From: Paenibacillus sp. LHD-117
GTDB taxonomy: Bacteria; Bacillota; Bacilli; Paenibacillales; Paenibacillaceae
DNA: 64,000 bases
Assembly (NCBI RefSeq): GCF_030929555.1
Contig: NZ_JAVFVT010000005.1
Location: forward strand, 124,001 to 188,000
Reading direction: 5' to 3'
Positions 8,115 to 17,284 of this stretch are shown piece after piece (the stretch's first letter is position 1; each line of letters starts with the position of its first letter). The notes under the pieces were generated by a model that was not told the origin of the DNA, did no database searches, and saw only the letters and a program-made list of their open reading frames with translations. Made by a program: the position numbers and the translations under genes.

Positions 8115-9029
8115 CTACCCTTTGATGGAGCCTACGGTCAAACCTTGGATGAAAAACCGCTGGAAGAACGGATAGGCGAGCACGATTGGCGCCGTTGCCA
8201 GAACGACCATCGCCATGCGGATCGTTTCCTGAGGCAGGTTCGCGATCAGCGTTGCATCCGAAGTGGATAACGAATCGGTATTCTCCAGCAAATACTGCAG
8301 GTTGTTCTGAATTCTTGAGAGCATATATTGAAGAGGCGTCAGCTCCGGCTTATCGATGAAGAGCATCGCATTAAACCAATCGTTCCAATAAGCCAATGCG
8401 CTGAACAAACCAATGGTCGCAATGCCGGGCAGCGAGATCGGAAGCACCATGCGAACAAAGATGGAGAAGTCTCCGGCTCCGTCGATCTTGGCCGCTTCGA
8501 TCATACCCTCTTCTATCGTCGTCCGGTAGAAGGTTCTCATGACGATAATATAGAAGGCGTTGACGCTAAGCGGGAGAATCAGCGCCCATATCGTATCTTT
8601 CAAGTGCAGAACTTGCGTCACCATCATATAGAATGGAACGAGACCGGCGTTGAACAGCATCGTCAGGAAAGCGATGAAGGTAAATAGCTTGCGGTAAGCA
8701 AACTCCGGCCTCGAAATCGCGTAAGCGTACGGCAGAATCAAGACCAAACTTATGATCACGCCAAGCACCGTAATGAGGATGGATACAAGGAAGGAGTTCA
8801 GCATCTGGCCGGAATCCTCCAATAGATACGAGTAAGCGGACAAGCTCCACTGCTCGGGCCAAATCCGGTATCCATTACGCGTCAATGACTTCTCTTCCGT
8901 CAGCGAGATAATGATCGTGAATACAAACGGCATGATGCAAGCGAATGCGACCAACGCGGCCACAACGTTCCAAAACCAGTTCCAGCCTCGGGAAAATCCT
9001 TCGACATTCGCGCTGTTCTTTGATTTCAT
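8115..9029 (-). CDS. Carbohydrate ABC transporter permease (MalG/YtcP-like)
   Basis: A 304-residue inner-membrane protein with about six helices. The EAA loop that docks the ATPase is EAAKIDGAGDFSIFVRMVLP, and the protein ends in QGLTVGSIKG as is typical for YtcP-like permeases. AAGGAGGAA precedes the ATG. It pairs with the permease encoded 18 nt upstream. No ATPase gene is present, so a shared MsmX-like ATPase is presumed. Confidence 0.92.
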   Translation of the reverse strand: MKSKNSANVEGFSRGWNWFWNVVAALVAFACIMPFVFTIIISLTEEKSLTRNGYRIWPEQWSLSAYSYLLEDSGQMLNSFLVSILITVLGVIISLVLILPYAYAISRPEFAYRKLFTFIAFLTMLFNAGLVPFYMMVTQVLHLKDTIWALILPLSVNAFYIIVMRTFYRTTIEEGMIEAAKIDGAGDFSIFVRMVLPISLPGIATIGLFSALAYWNDWFNAMLFIDKPELTPLQYMLSRIQNNLQYLLENTDSLSTSDATLIANLPQETIRMAMVVLATAPIVLAYPFFQRFFIQGLTVGSIKG

Positions 9030-9047
9030 GCAAGCTTCCTCCTTCTG

Positions 9048-9977
9048 TTAGAATAAGGCGTCGTCTTTGCTGATTTTGCGGACCGCGTAGTTGGCCGTCA
9101 GAACCAGAATGCAGCCGACAACCGACTGATACAAGCCAGCGGCGGCGCTCATGCTGAATACGCCCATTTCCTTCATGCTGCGGTAGACATACGTGTCGAT
9201 AACATTCGTAACCGGGAACAGAAGGCCGGATTCGCGCGGCACTTGATAGAACAGCCCGATATCGGAATGAAAGATTTGCCCGATAGCCAATATCGTCAAG
9301 ATAATGATCAACGGCTTTAAGTGTGGAATCGTCACGCTCCGGATTTGCTGCCACTTGCTCGCCCCGTCAATGACCGCCGCTTCGTAATAGGTTCTGTCTA
9401 TCCCTGCGATAGCCGCGATATAGATGACGCTGGAATATCCGACCGTCTTCCACACCTGCGCAAGAATGAGGATAAACGGCCAGTAAGCCGGTTCGTTGTA
9501 CCACATCTTGGGCTCCACCCCTAAGCTCGCGAGGACGTTATTGAGGAACCCCTTGTCCATGCTGAGAAAGGCGAACACAAAATAGCCGACAACGACCCAA
9601 GACAGAAAATGCGGGAGCATCATCCCGGTCTGATAAAACTTGGACATCCGCTTATTGGTAAGCCCGCTGACCACAATGGCCAGCGCCACGGGTATAACGA
9701 CGCCAAGGATAATAAAGGCGAAATTATAAAGCAGCGTGTTGCGCGTGATGATAAAGGCGTCGTTCGTCTGGAACAGAAATTTGAAGTTATCCAAGCCAAC
9801 CCATTCCGCACTCCATATGCCGTGAAATATTCCTTTTGCATGATAAGTAAATTTCTGAAAAGCAATTAAGTTGCCGAATATAGGCAAATACTTCATGATG
9901 ATGAACCACAAAGTCGCCGGAAGCACCATTAGCAGAAAGATTTGATTTCGTTTCAGCTGTTTCCATTTCGTTAACAT
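9048..9977 (-). CDS. Sugar ABC transporter permease (LplB/YteP-like)
   Basis: A 309-residue inner-membrane protein with an N-terminal cytoplasmic basic stretch (MLTKWKQLKRNQ), six helices and the EAA loop YEAAVIDGASKWQQIRSVTIP. The start at 9977 is chosen because GGGAGAG lies about 6 nt upstream; the ATG at 9992 has its ribosome-site-like sequence too close. First gene of the importer block permease-permease-binding protein-fucosidase. Confidence 0.9.
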   Translation of the reverse strand: MLTKWKQLKRNQIFLLMVLPATLWFIIMKYLPIFGNLIAFQKFTYHAKGIFHGIWSAEWVGLDNFKFLFQTNDAFIITRNTLLYNFAFIILGVVIPVALAIVVSGLTNKRMSKFYQTGMMLPHFLSWVVVGYFVFAFLSMDKGFLNNVLASLGVEPKMWYNEPAYWPFILILAQVWKTVGYSSVIYIAAIAGIDRTYYEAAVIDGASKWQQIRSVTIPHLKPLIIILTILAIGQIFHSDIGLFYQVPRESGLLFPVTNVIDTYVYRSMKEMGVFSMSAAAGLYQSVVGCILVLTANYAVRKISKDDALF

Positions 9978-10022
9978 TCTCCACTCTCCCATTTCCTTCC
10001 CAAGTTGTCTGAACTCATTCGT

Positions 10023-10036
10023 TTAAAGCGTTTTCA
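10023..10036 (-). promoter_or_regulatory. CcpA cre-like site upstream of the fucoside importer
   Basis: Minus strand TGAAAACGCTTTAA matches TGWAANCGNTNWCA at 13 of 14 positions. It lies about 45 nt before the permease start and would place the importer under catabolite repression. Confidence 0.65.
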
Positions 10037-10134
10037 TCCTGATTCTATTATCCGTTCTACGCCGTGCTGCAGAAAGAGGAATAATCCAAGATGAACCGTC
10101 AGAACTCAAGGCAAAACCGGGAGGCATATGGGGA

Positions 10135-10171
10135 CAAAAAAACGCCGGCTGCCCACAATGCAACCGGCGAA
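10135..10171 (-). terminator. Terminator after the response regulator gene
   Basis: Minus strand CGCCGGTTGC and GGCAGCCGGCG form a stem followed by seven T. It separates the two-component genes from the importer block. Confidence 0.8.
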
Positions 10172-10199
10172 CATTCGATATCGGGGATCCCCTCCTTCC

Positions 10200-11777
10200 T
10201 TATCCTCTCGGCACCCCTTTACGGACGGAACGGAATTCGGTAGGCGATACACCCGTAAATTTCGTAAACAGCTTATAGAAGTAGTTAGGATCCAGACAGC
10301 CTACCCTCGCCGCGATCTCGCTTCCCTTCAGATCGGTCTGAAGAAGCAGCTCCCTGGCGATTTGGATGCGATAGCCGTTGACGTAGTCTGTGAACCCGAC
10401 GCCGATCTCCTTCTTGAACAATTGGCCCAAATAGACGGGATGGACGTTATAGATCTGACCAAGCGTCTTAAGCGACAGCTCCGACTCGTAACGGGTATGG
10501 ATATCCTGAACGACTTTGCTAATGACCGGACTTCGGCTCTCTTCCGCCACGGATACAGCGTCAAGCGACTCGCCCGCAAATTGCTGAATATATTGTTTGA
10601 TCTGGTCTACGCTTCTTAAGCGGAACAACTGGGCGAAACTTTCCATGAAGTTGCTGCGCCCCGTTTGCTTGGCGACTTGAAGCATAATTTCCAGCGCGCC
10701 ATCCTGCGCATCCGCAAGCGAAGCGCGCATATGCTCCTTTAGTCCATCGAACGAGTCGTCAATCCATAGCTGGAGCTCCTTACGGTCTTTCTTAGCGAGC
10801 AGCGACGTCAGCGTCTGCAGCTCCTGCAGAAATTCGACGCTGGACACCCGCGTGCCGGCATGTTCCCCGTCGACAATAAACCGGTCGCTGTTAATCATCC
10901 TCTGGATCTGTATTTCTTTGGCCTGCCGATAGCTCTCGGGCACCTCCAGGTAACTGCCGACGGTCGCGCCTATGGAGAACAGCATATCAATCCGCCATTG
11001 CTCCCTGACGCTCTCATAGAGGCTCTCCAGCTCCCTATGCAATACTTCACGGTTCAGGCCGCCGCCATGATCCGAGAATAAGATCACGATGTCGCCGTCG
11101 AAATCTACAAAATCCAACGTCGTGTACGTAGAGAGCAGCTCCGAAGCATCTGTGCGGACCAGCTCGCAAACTTCGGATACGAGCTCGTTGCGGACATCAG
11201 GCGGAAAGCTGTCTCCGGCCTGATCGCTTCTTAGAAGGCTGCCGGTCACGACGGCATACGCGCGGTGATGAAGCGGAATGTCGGCCATCTCCGCTCGCTG
11301 CTTCAACTCCGCCATTGGAATCGAACGGCTCATCCACCGATTAAGCACGTTGGTACGCAATATCTGCTTCTCTTCAATGGATCGAATCCGCCGCTGCCCT
11401 TCGAGCTCCAGCTTCCTTACGGCAGTCGCAGCCGTAGCGGACAACTCGTTCACATCGACGGGCTTGAGCAGGTAATTCTCAATGCCGAAGCGCATCCCTT
11501 CCTTTACATATTGGAAATCGTCGTAGCCGCTCAGGACAATGAATTTGACGCTCGGATCGATGGAGCGAATCGTCTCAATCAGCTTCAAGCCGTCCATGCC
11601 GGGCATTCGGATATCGGTCATGACTACGTCGACTGGGTGATCCAGAAATTGCTCGAGCGCCTGCTCCCCGCTAGAGGCTTGCGACGCGATCCGAAGTCCG
11701 TGCCCTTCCCAATCCATGATGGAATACATGCCCTTCAAGATGAGAGGTTCGTCATCTACGATCATGACCTTGTACAT
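10200..11777 (-). CDS. AraC-type response regulator (YesN family)
   Basis: A 525-residue regulator. An N-terminal receiver domain (1-120) has the acidic pair in MIVDDEP, phospho-acceptor Asp55 in VVMTDIRMPGMDG and conserved Lys in YLLKPVD. A middle dimerisation region follows, and two AraC helix-turn-helix motifs lie in about the last 100 residues (GQIYNVHPVYLGQLFKKEIG and ARVGCLDPNYFYKLFTKFTG). It starts 6 nt after the kinase gene, so the two are coupled, and probably activates the importer-fucosidase genes. Confidence 0.93.
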   Translation of the reverse strand: MYKVMIVDDEPLILKGMYSIMDWEGHGLRIASQASSGEQALEQFLDHPVDVVMTDIRMPGMDGLKLIETIRSIDPSVKFIVLSGYDDFQYVKEGMRFGIENYLLKPVDVNELSATAATAVRKLELEGQRRIRSIEEKQILRTNVLNRWMSRSIPMAELKQRAEMADIPLHHRAYAVVTGSLLRSDQAGDSFPPDVRNELVSEVCELVRTDASELLSTYTTLDFVDFDGDIVILFSDHGGGLNREVLHRELESLYESVREQWRIDMLFSIGATVGSYLEVPESYRQAKEIQIQRMINSDRFIVDGEHAGTRVSSVEFLQELQTLTSLLAKKDRKELQLWIDDSFDGLKEHMRASLADAQDGALEIMLQVAKQTGRSNFMESFAQLFRLRSVDQIKQYIQQFAGESLDAVSVAEESRSPVISKVVQDIHTRYESELSLKTLGQIYNVHPVYLGQLFKKEIGVGFTDYVNGYRIQIARELLLQTDLKGSEIAARVGCLDPNYFYKLFTKFTGVSPTEFRSVRKGVPRG

Positions 11778-11783
11778 GCTGTC

Positions 11784-13592
11784 TCACTCCTTGACGACGG
11801 CGGGGATCTTCAAAGTAACCTCCGTCCCCGCTCCGTCCATGCTTTCGATTGTCAAACCGTATTCGCTGCCGTACACCATCTGCAGTCTCATATGCACGTT
11901 GCTTAAGCCGAGCGAATCGGACTTCGCTTCAAGCTCGCTCTTTTCGTTCAAGGACTGGCGAAGCTTCATGAGCTCCGGAAGCGGTATCCCCTTGCCGTTA
12001 TCTCCTACGCTCAAAATCATAACGTCTTGCTTCAAAATGCCTTCGATGCGAATCAGATTGTCCAGGCGACCCGCCCTAAAGCCGTGCAGCACATAGTTTT
12101 CTATAAGCGGCTGCACCGACAGCTTCAAGATTTCATGGCGTCCGAGTTCCTCCGGAATATCGAATTCCACCTGCAGCTGGTTCGGATAACGAATTTGGAA
12201 CAGCTCCAGATAGACGCGGCATCGCTCCATCTCAGCCGCCACATCCACGATCATTGCGCTCTTCATCGTGGTGCGGAACAGAGTGGCGAGCAGGAATATC
12301 ATATGACCCGCTTCCGGAGCCCCTTGCGCGACCGCGTTCATGCGGATCGCCTCCAGTGTGTTATACAGAAAATGCGGATTCATCTGCATCTGCATGGCGA
12401 CGATCTCGGCGTTTTTTTGCTTAATTTCGGAGACGTACACTTTCTCGATATAATCATTGACGCGTTCGCACATCTTGTTAAAGTTTGAGGAAATCTGGTA
12501 CAGCTCGTCCCCTTTGGTCAGCGGGATACGCACATTCCATTGACCGACGTCCAGCTTCTCCATCGCCCGAACGATAACTTTGGTCCGCTTGGAAAACCGC
12601 AGGATCAATATATACGTCAACAGCAATGCCACGGCAATGAATAGACCGGTCACAATCGTTATCCACCGCTGCAGCGCCTTCGTACCCGAGCTCAGTTGCT
12701 CGCTGGACATGATGCCTGCGACGATGACGCCGGCCTTGTTCGCAGTGGATACTGTATATTGCTCTTCCAACTTCGGCGTATCGCTGTCGAGCAGGCGCTC
12801 GACCGGATAGCGCATACCGTACCACTGCATGGAGGAATCATAGATGACGTCGCCTTCGCGCGTCAGGACCATAATGTCCCCCTTCAAATCGGAAGGAGTG
12901 CGCTGATTTGACTTCATGATGCCGTTCGCCCTGTACTGGATCATGATCTGCCCGATCGGCTTCAGCGTATCCGGATTTTTCAGCTCGGCTGCGTAGACGT
13001 ACAGCGGCTGTCTCCCCGCGCTCTCATTAGTCATGACTGGGAAGATGGGCATCGACTCCGCATAACGCTCATTCTCTTGCGCCACCCTCTCCGGCAGTTC
13101 ACTTGGCGTGACGATTTCCAGCGACAGCTGGGAGGTCACCCGGTACACCTCCCCTCCCTTGCCCAGGAACAGGATGGAGTCGAGGTCGAACCCGTTGTTG
13201 AAGTAAGCGGACAGCGACTTTAAGGAAGCATTGATGGGGGTATCGATGTCGAAATACCGGTCGAGCTGATACGATAAAAATTCCGCATAACCTTTCTCCA
13301 GCAGCACCTCGAAATATTGCATAAAGCTTTCGTTCGAATGGATACTCTCCAGCATCATCCTTGACGCGTCCATGCGCTGGTCGATATAGGCGCTGACATT
13401 GGCGGACGCCTCCTGCATCCGCAAAGTCTCCTTGTTGATCATATATTGCGTGAAATATTGATAGATGAAGAAGGCAAGCGCAACCAGAGTGACCATAATA
13501 ATAACCGAATAGGTCAGTAATATTTTATTAAACAGCTTTTCTGCAAAATGCGTCCGATACAGCTCGCCTACTATGCGGGTGAACCTTCTCAT
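11784..13592 (-). CDS. Two-helix sensor histidine kinase (YesM family)
   Basis: A 602-residue membrane sensor: N-terminal helix at about 24-46, a large extracellular sensing region, second helix near 300-325, a HAMP domain, the His_kinase motif QMNPHFLYNTLEAI with the phospho-accepting His, and a C-terminal ATPase domain (VGDNGKGIP and SLGLSNVHMRL). Such kinases sense the sugar, or the loaded binding protein, for the adjacent importer. A cre-like site lies just upstream at 13628. Confidence 0.92.
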   Translation of the reverse strand: MRRFTRIVGELYRTHFAEKLFNKILLTYSVIIMVTLVALAFFIYQYFTQYMINKETLRMQEASANVSAYIDQRMDASRMMLESIHSNESFMQYFEVLLEKGYAEFLSYQLDRYFDIDTPINASLKSLSAYFNNGFDLDSILFLGKGGEVYRVTSQLSLEIVTPSELPERVAQENERYAESMPIFPVMTNESAGRQPLYVYAAELKNPDTLKPIGQIMIQYRANGIMKSNQRTPSDLKGDIMVLTREGDVIYDSSMQWYGMRYPVERLLDSDTPKLEEQYTVSTANKAGVIVAGIMSSEQLSSGTKALQRWITIVTGLFIAVALLLTYILILRFSKRTKVIVRAMEKLDVGQWNVRIPLTKGDELYQISSNFNKMCERVNDYIEKVYVSEIKQKNAEIVAMQMQMNPHFLYNTLEAIRMNAVAQGAPEAGHMIFLLATLFRTTMKSAMIVDVAAEMERCRVYLELFQIRYPNQLQVEFDIPEELGRHEILKLSVQPLIENYVLHGFRAGRLDNLIRIEGILKQDVMILSVGDNGKGIPLPELMKLRQSLNEKSELEAKSDSLGLSNVHMRLQMVYGSEYGLTIESMDGAGTEVTLKIPAVVKE

Positions 13593-13627
13593 TGCAACTC
13601 TTCTTCACCCTCTCTGCCCGGATTTTC

Positions 13628-13641
13628 TGAATACGCTTACA
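13628..13641 (-). promoter_or_regulatory. CcpA cre-like site upstream of the YesM-type kinase
   Basis: Plus strand TGAATACGCTTACA, or its complement, matches the cre consensus at 13 of 14 positions. It lies 36 nt before the kinase start, between it and the sulfatase stop. Confidence 0.55.
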
Positions 13642-13664
13642 AATAGGATGCCAGCCCGGGCGCT

Positions 13665-15119
13665 CTACCAAAGCGCCTTTCGCTGAGGAAGAGGATCCTG
13701 CCAGCTCATCAGCCGCTGAAGCATCGCTTCCATCAACCCGTATTTGATTTCCCGATAGATCGGGTTAAAAAATTGGTTGGCCGTCTCTCTCGGATCGTTC
13801 TCCAAATCAAAGAGCTCGCCGTACGCTTCGCCCTCAAATAGGACCAGCTTATATTTATCCGTCCTCATGCACTTGGCGTGGATGCCCCGATCGTGCGCAT
13901 CGTATGTTGTCATCGCGGAATCCCGTATGGCCGCCGCCTGTCCCGTTATGACCGGAAGCTGCGACACTCCCTGCACGCCGTAAGGGCGTTCCTGACCGAG
14001 CGCATCCAGCAGCGTCGGCACGATATCCACATTCTCCATAAGCGCAGATGCGCGGTATCCGCTTCGGATGCCAGGTCCGCGCACAATCATCGGCACTCGG
14101 GTTAATCCCTCGTAAAGCCACGGTCCCTTGTACAGCAGGCCATGGTCGCCAAGCAGCTCGCCGTGGTCTGCGGTGAATACGACAAGAACATCATCATACA
14201 TCCCCTTCGCTCTCCACGCGTCCCGGATACGTCCAATCTGCTCGTCGATAAAGGTAATCATCGCGTAATAATTGCGGATCAAACGCTTCATATGGTCTTC
14301 GCTATGCGTATGCGCCTCACCGCCGCCCGGCCAATACTTCCCGTCCTGACGCAGAAGATGTTCCGGACGATCCGGCATCTCGCTCTCTGCCGGGGACGGC
14401 AGACGAATGTCAGCATTCGCGTAACGTTCCGCATAAGAACGCGGCGGATTGAAGGGATGATGCGGATCGACAAAGCTTGTCCATAGGAACAACGGGCGGT
14501 CGTCGTTATGGCTTGCAATCGCTTCGATGCTTCGGTCAGCCGTCCAATAGGTCTGAGTAAGCTCGGAGGGCATATCGCTCTCCCATACGTCGCCCGCCGC
14601 GTCATCGCTGCGGCCGCGATCGCGCATGAAGCGCTCAGCCCACTCCGGATTTTGCTCGCTCAGCCAATCCGTATAGGCGCCAATGCCGTTGTCTTCCGTA
14701 ATGAAATGCTGGTCGAACCCGTAATACGTACTGTCCGATGCCCGGCCCCGGTCTCTGTAAGCCGGTTCTTCCGCTTCATACGTGCCGTTCGGCTTGCATT
14801 GCGGGCGGAAGTGCATCTTGCCTACGCCCACCGTTGCATAATCAAGCTTCTTCAGATGATCGCAGAGCGTCATCTCATCCTCATTCAGCGATACGCCGAT
14901 GTTCCACGCGCCGTGAATATGCGGATAACGTCCCGTAAAGATTGAGGCTCTGGAAGGCGTACATACGGGGCTTGCGCAATAGGATCGTTCGAATACGGTA
15001 CCTTCTCCCGCCATCTCATCCAGCACAGGCGTTATAACATCGCGATTTTCCATTCCGATAGCGTCAGCCCTCATCTGGTCGGTTGTAATGAGCCAAATAT
15101 GCGTTTTGCGTCGGTTCAT
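13665..15119 (-). CDS. Sulfatase (formylglycine-dependent, cysteine type, cytoplasmic)
   Basis: A 484-residue arylsulfatase-fold enzyme. The active-site signature CTPSR at 53-57, followed by ASIFTGRYPHIHG, provides the Cys that must be converted to formylglycine. Metal ligands are visible in LITTDQMRAD near the start and FTADHGELLGDHG further on. There is no signal peptide. The start at 15119 (MNRRKTHIWL) is chosen because the upstream frame lacks a ribosome site, whereas AGGGGG lies about 10 nt before this one. First gene of the fucoside locus, so the substrate is probably a sulfated glycan. No maturase gene is in the window. Confidence 0.88.
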   Translation of the reverse strand: MNRRKTHIWLITTDQMRADAIGMENRDVITPVLDEMAGEGTVFERSYCASPVCTPSRASIFTGRYPHIHGAWNIGVSLNEDEMTLCDHLKKLDYATVGVGKMHFRPQCKPNGTYEAEEPAYRDRGRASDSTYYGFDQHFITEDNGIGAYTDWLSEQNPEWAERFMRDRGRSDDAAGDVWESDMPSELTQTYWTADRSIEAIASHNDDRPLFLWTSFVDPHHPFNPPRSYAERYANADIRLPSPAESEMPDRPEHLLRQDGKYWPGGGEAHTHSEDHMKRLIRNYYAMITFIDEQIGRIRDAWRAKGMYDDVLVVFTADHGELLGDHGLLYKGPWLYEGLTRVPMIVRGPGIRSGYRASALMENVDIVPTLLDALGQERPYGVQGVSQLPVITGQAAAIRDSAMTTYDAHDRGIHAKCMRTDKYKLVLFEGEAYGELFDLENDPRETANQFFNPIYREIKYGLMEAMLQRLMSWQDPLPQRKALW

Positions 15120-15256
15120 ATTCGCAATTCCCCCTAGCCAACTATAGTTGCGAACTATCATGCAGGTCGGACATTAAATTCAGTCCTATCATAATGAACC
15201 TGCCGCAGCGATACAATGCACAATTTAATGATCTTTATGTCAGTTCGTCAAATATA

Positions 15257-15285
15257 TTGACTTAAGACGGTCATTCTTAAATTAT
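15257..15285 (+). promoter_or_regulatory. Possible SigA promoter of the chitinase
   Basis: TTGACT, 17 bp, AATTAT. The -35 is good and the -10 weak. It lies about 80 nt before the start codon. Confidence 0.35.
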
Positions 15286-15325
15286 TACCCTTTCGGCTCC
15301 TGCTGGATTTGTACATAATCTAACC

Positions 15326-15339
15326 TGAAAGCGTTAACA
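15326..15339 (+). promoter_or_regulatory. CcpA cre site in front of the chitinase
   Basis: TGAAAGCGTTAACA fits TGWAANCGNTNWCA at all 14 positions. It lies between the likely promoter and the start codon, where bound CcpA would act as a roadblock. Confidence 0.85.
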
Positions 15340-15363
15340 AATATGAAGAGACGAGAGTGATGA

Positions 15364-17217
15364 ATGATGATGAAACGATGGATGACGGCCGGCTTATCCG
15401 CTCTGCTTGTTCTTGCTTCCTTCGTGCTGGTTCCGCCGCAGAACGAGGTATTAGCGGCCCCCAATCAGCAAGTCTACGAAGCTGAAAGCGGCACGATCGG
15501 TAGCGGAGCGGCTGTCGCAAGCAAATCGAATGCATCCGGCGGCAGCGCCATTGGGAGCATGCATTTCAACAATGCCTATAACCAAGTCCAGAACGTGAAT
15601 GGCGGACAAGCGGGGGGTAAATACGAATTGACGATTCGATTCGCTACCGGCGATGCCGTCGCTACAAAAGCTTTGTATGTGAACGGCTCCAAAGTGGCGT
15701 ATATCGAATTCAAATCGACGGGCGGATGGAATACGTTCGTGAATAAGACGGTTGAAGTGACGCTGAACCCAGGGGCAACGAACAGCATCAAGCTCCAAAA
15801 TGACGGCGGCCAGACCTTCACGTACGGCGTGGAGATCGACAACTATTCGCTGTCTCCGAAAACCTTCAAGGTAGCCGGCTATATTCACCCTAAGAGCTTC
15901 AGCAATAACGACATCGATTCGGCCGCATTCGATTATATTACCGACGTGATCCTCATCGGCTTCCACACCTTGGATACAAGCGGCAATATCGTCACGAGAA
16001 CCGATGATCCAGACTTGGCGAATTGGCCCCAATACGTGGACACGATGCATCAAGCCGTCGGTAGCAGGTCGGTCAAAAAGTGGATTACGCTGAACGCCGA
16101 TGCGAGCACGATGGCCCAAGTCGTCGGCAATCCGACCGCTAGAGCGAATTATATCGCACAGGTGGGCAGCTTCCTTACCCAATACGGCTTCGACGGAGTC
16201 GACATCGATTGGGAGTATCCAAGCGGGTCGACGCAGTGGAACAACTTCAGCACCACAATTATTGAGATGCAGCAAGCGCTTGGCAAAAACGGCAAAAGCA
16301 TCTCCCTCGCGCTGTCCGCATGGGGCGTAAGCTTAAGCGCCAACGCCTTCGCCAGCGTCGATCATATCAACTATATGAACTATGACGCCGGCTACTATCA
16401 TGCGCCGTTCGAGAACTCCCGCTCCGGCATTAATTATTTCCTGAATCTAGGCGTGCCTAAGGAAAAAATCAATCTCGGCCTCGCCTGGTACGGCAGACCG
16501 TTCGACGGCTCTGCTTACTGGCTCGACTATGATGAAATCAACGCTCAAACTTCCATCACGCCGGAGACGGATATCGTGTATAACTTTACTGTCGGGACTG
16601 CCAACGGCAACCCCGTTGTCAAAAATGTCTATTTCAACGGCATCGATATGAACAAAAGAAAGATGCTGCTCGCTCAGGATATGGAAGTGGGAGGCGTCAT
16701 GATGTGGCATCTGTTCGCCGACGCGCCGGTGAGCGACTCCAAGTCGCTGCTCAAAGCGATTACGGATGAGAAAAACGGGCATCAAGCTTATCGGAGCATG
16801 ACGAATCTGGCCGCCAATCAATGGTATTACGCGAATGTCAGCGATTCCGGCTACGGCGCGCATCAAGTATTCGACGGCAACGACAAGACGACGTATTGGC
16901 AAGCGCCTGCGGGCGTTACTAGCGATGCCTACTTGCAGCTGGATTTCAAGCAGGTGACGACGTTAAATACCGTGGTGCTGAAAGAGCATGGCAATAACGT
17001 ACGGTCGTTCAAAGTGCAGAATTGGTCCGGCGGACAATGGGTAGATGTTTACTCAGGCGGTCTAATGGGGGCCTATAAAGTGATCAGCTTCCCTGCCATT
17101 ACAACGGGCAACATAAGGGTGCTCATTACTTCCGCTGAGCTGCCGAATATTCCAAGCGGCAACTTCTCGCAATTCAACAAGCTTGGCATTTATGAATTCG
17201 AAGTCTACAACAAGTAA
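15364..17217 (+). CDS. Secreted GH18 chitinase-like glycosidase with two carbohydrate-binding modules
   Basis: A 617-residue secreted protein. The signal peptide covers about 1-31 with cleavage near VLAAP. Residues 35-160 form a CBM6/35-like module (VYEAESGTIGSGA through FTYGVEIDNYSL). Residues 168-470 form the GH18 barrel, whose catalytic motif DGVDIDWE covers 277-284, with Glu284 as acid. The last 130 residues look like an F5/8 type C (CBM32) module. The start is one of three adjacent ATG codons with a weak ribosome site. The substrate could be chitin or another GlcNAc glycan. It converges on an ABC importer, which probably takes up the products. Confidence 0.9.
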   Translation: MMMKRWMTAGLSALLVLASFVLVPPQNEVLAAPNQQVYEAESGTIGSGAAVASKSNASGGSAIGSMHFNNAYNQVQNVNGGQAGGKYELTIRFATGDAVATKALYVNGSKVAYIEFKSTGGWNTFVNKTVEVTLNPGATNSIKLQNDGGQTFTYGVEIDNYSLSPKTFKVAGYIHPKSFSNNDIDSAAFDYITDVILIGFHTLDTSGNIVTRTDDPDLANWPQYVDTMHQAVGSRSVKKWITLNADASTMAQVVGNPTARANYIAQVGSFLTQYGFDGVDIDWEYPSGSTQWNNFSTTIIEMQQALGKNGKSISLALSAWGVSLSANAFASVDHINYMNYDAGYYHAPFENSRSGINYFLNLGVPKEKINLGLAWYGRPFDGSAYWLDYDEINAQTSITPETDIVYNFTVGTANGNPVVKNVYFNGIDMNKRKMLLAQDMEVGGVMMWHLFADAPVSDSKSLLKAITDEKNGHQAYRSMTNLAANQWYYANVSDSGYGAHQVFDGNDKTTYWQAPAGVTSDAYLQLDFKQVTTLNTVVLKEHGNNVRSFKVQNWSGGQWVDVYSGGLMGAYKVISFPAITTGNIRVLITSAELPNIPSGNFSQFNKLGIYEFEVYNK

Positions 17218-17228
17218 CGCGGAGCAAT

Positions 17229-17266
17229 AAAAAACCGCGGACTGGATAGCTCCAGTCCGCGGTTCT
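17229..17266. terminator. Bidirectional terminator between chitinase and ABC permease
   Basis: AACCGCGGACTGGA-TAGC-TCCAGTCCGCGGTT is a perfect 14-bp stem. An A-run precedes it, which becomes the T-tail on the minus strand, and TTCTTCTG follows. It serves the two convergent genes. Confidence 0.85.
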
Positions 17267-17284
17267 TCTGTGTAAGAATCCATA

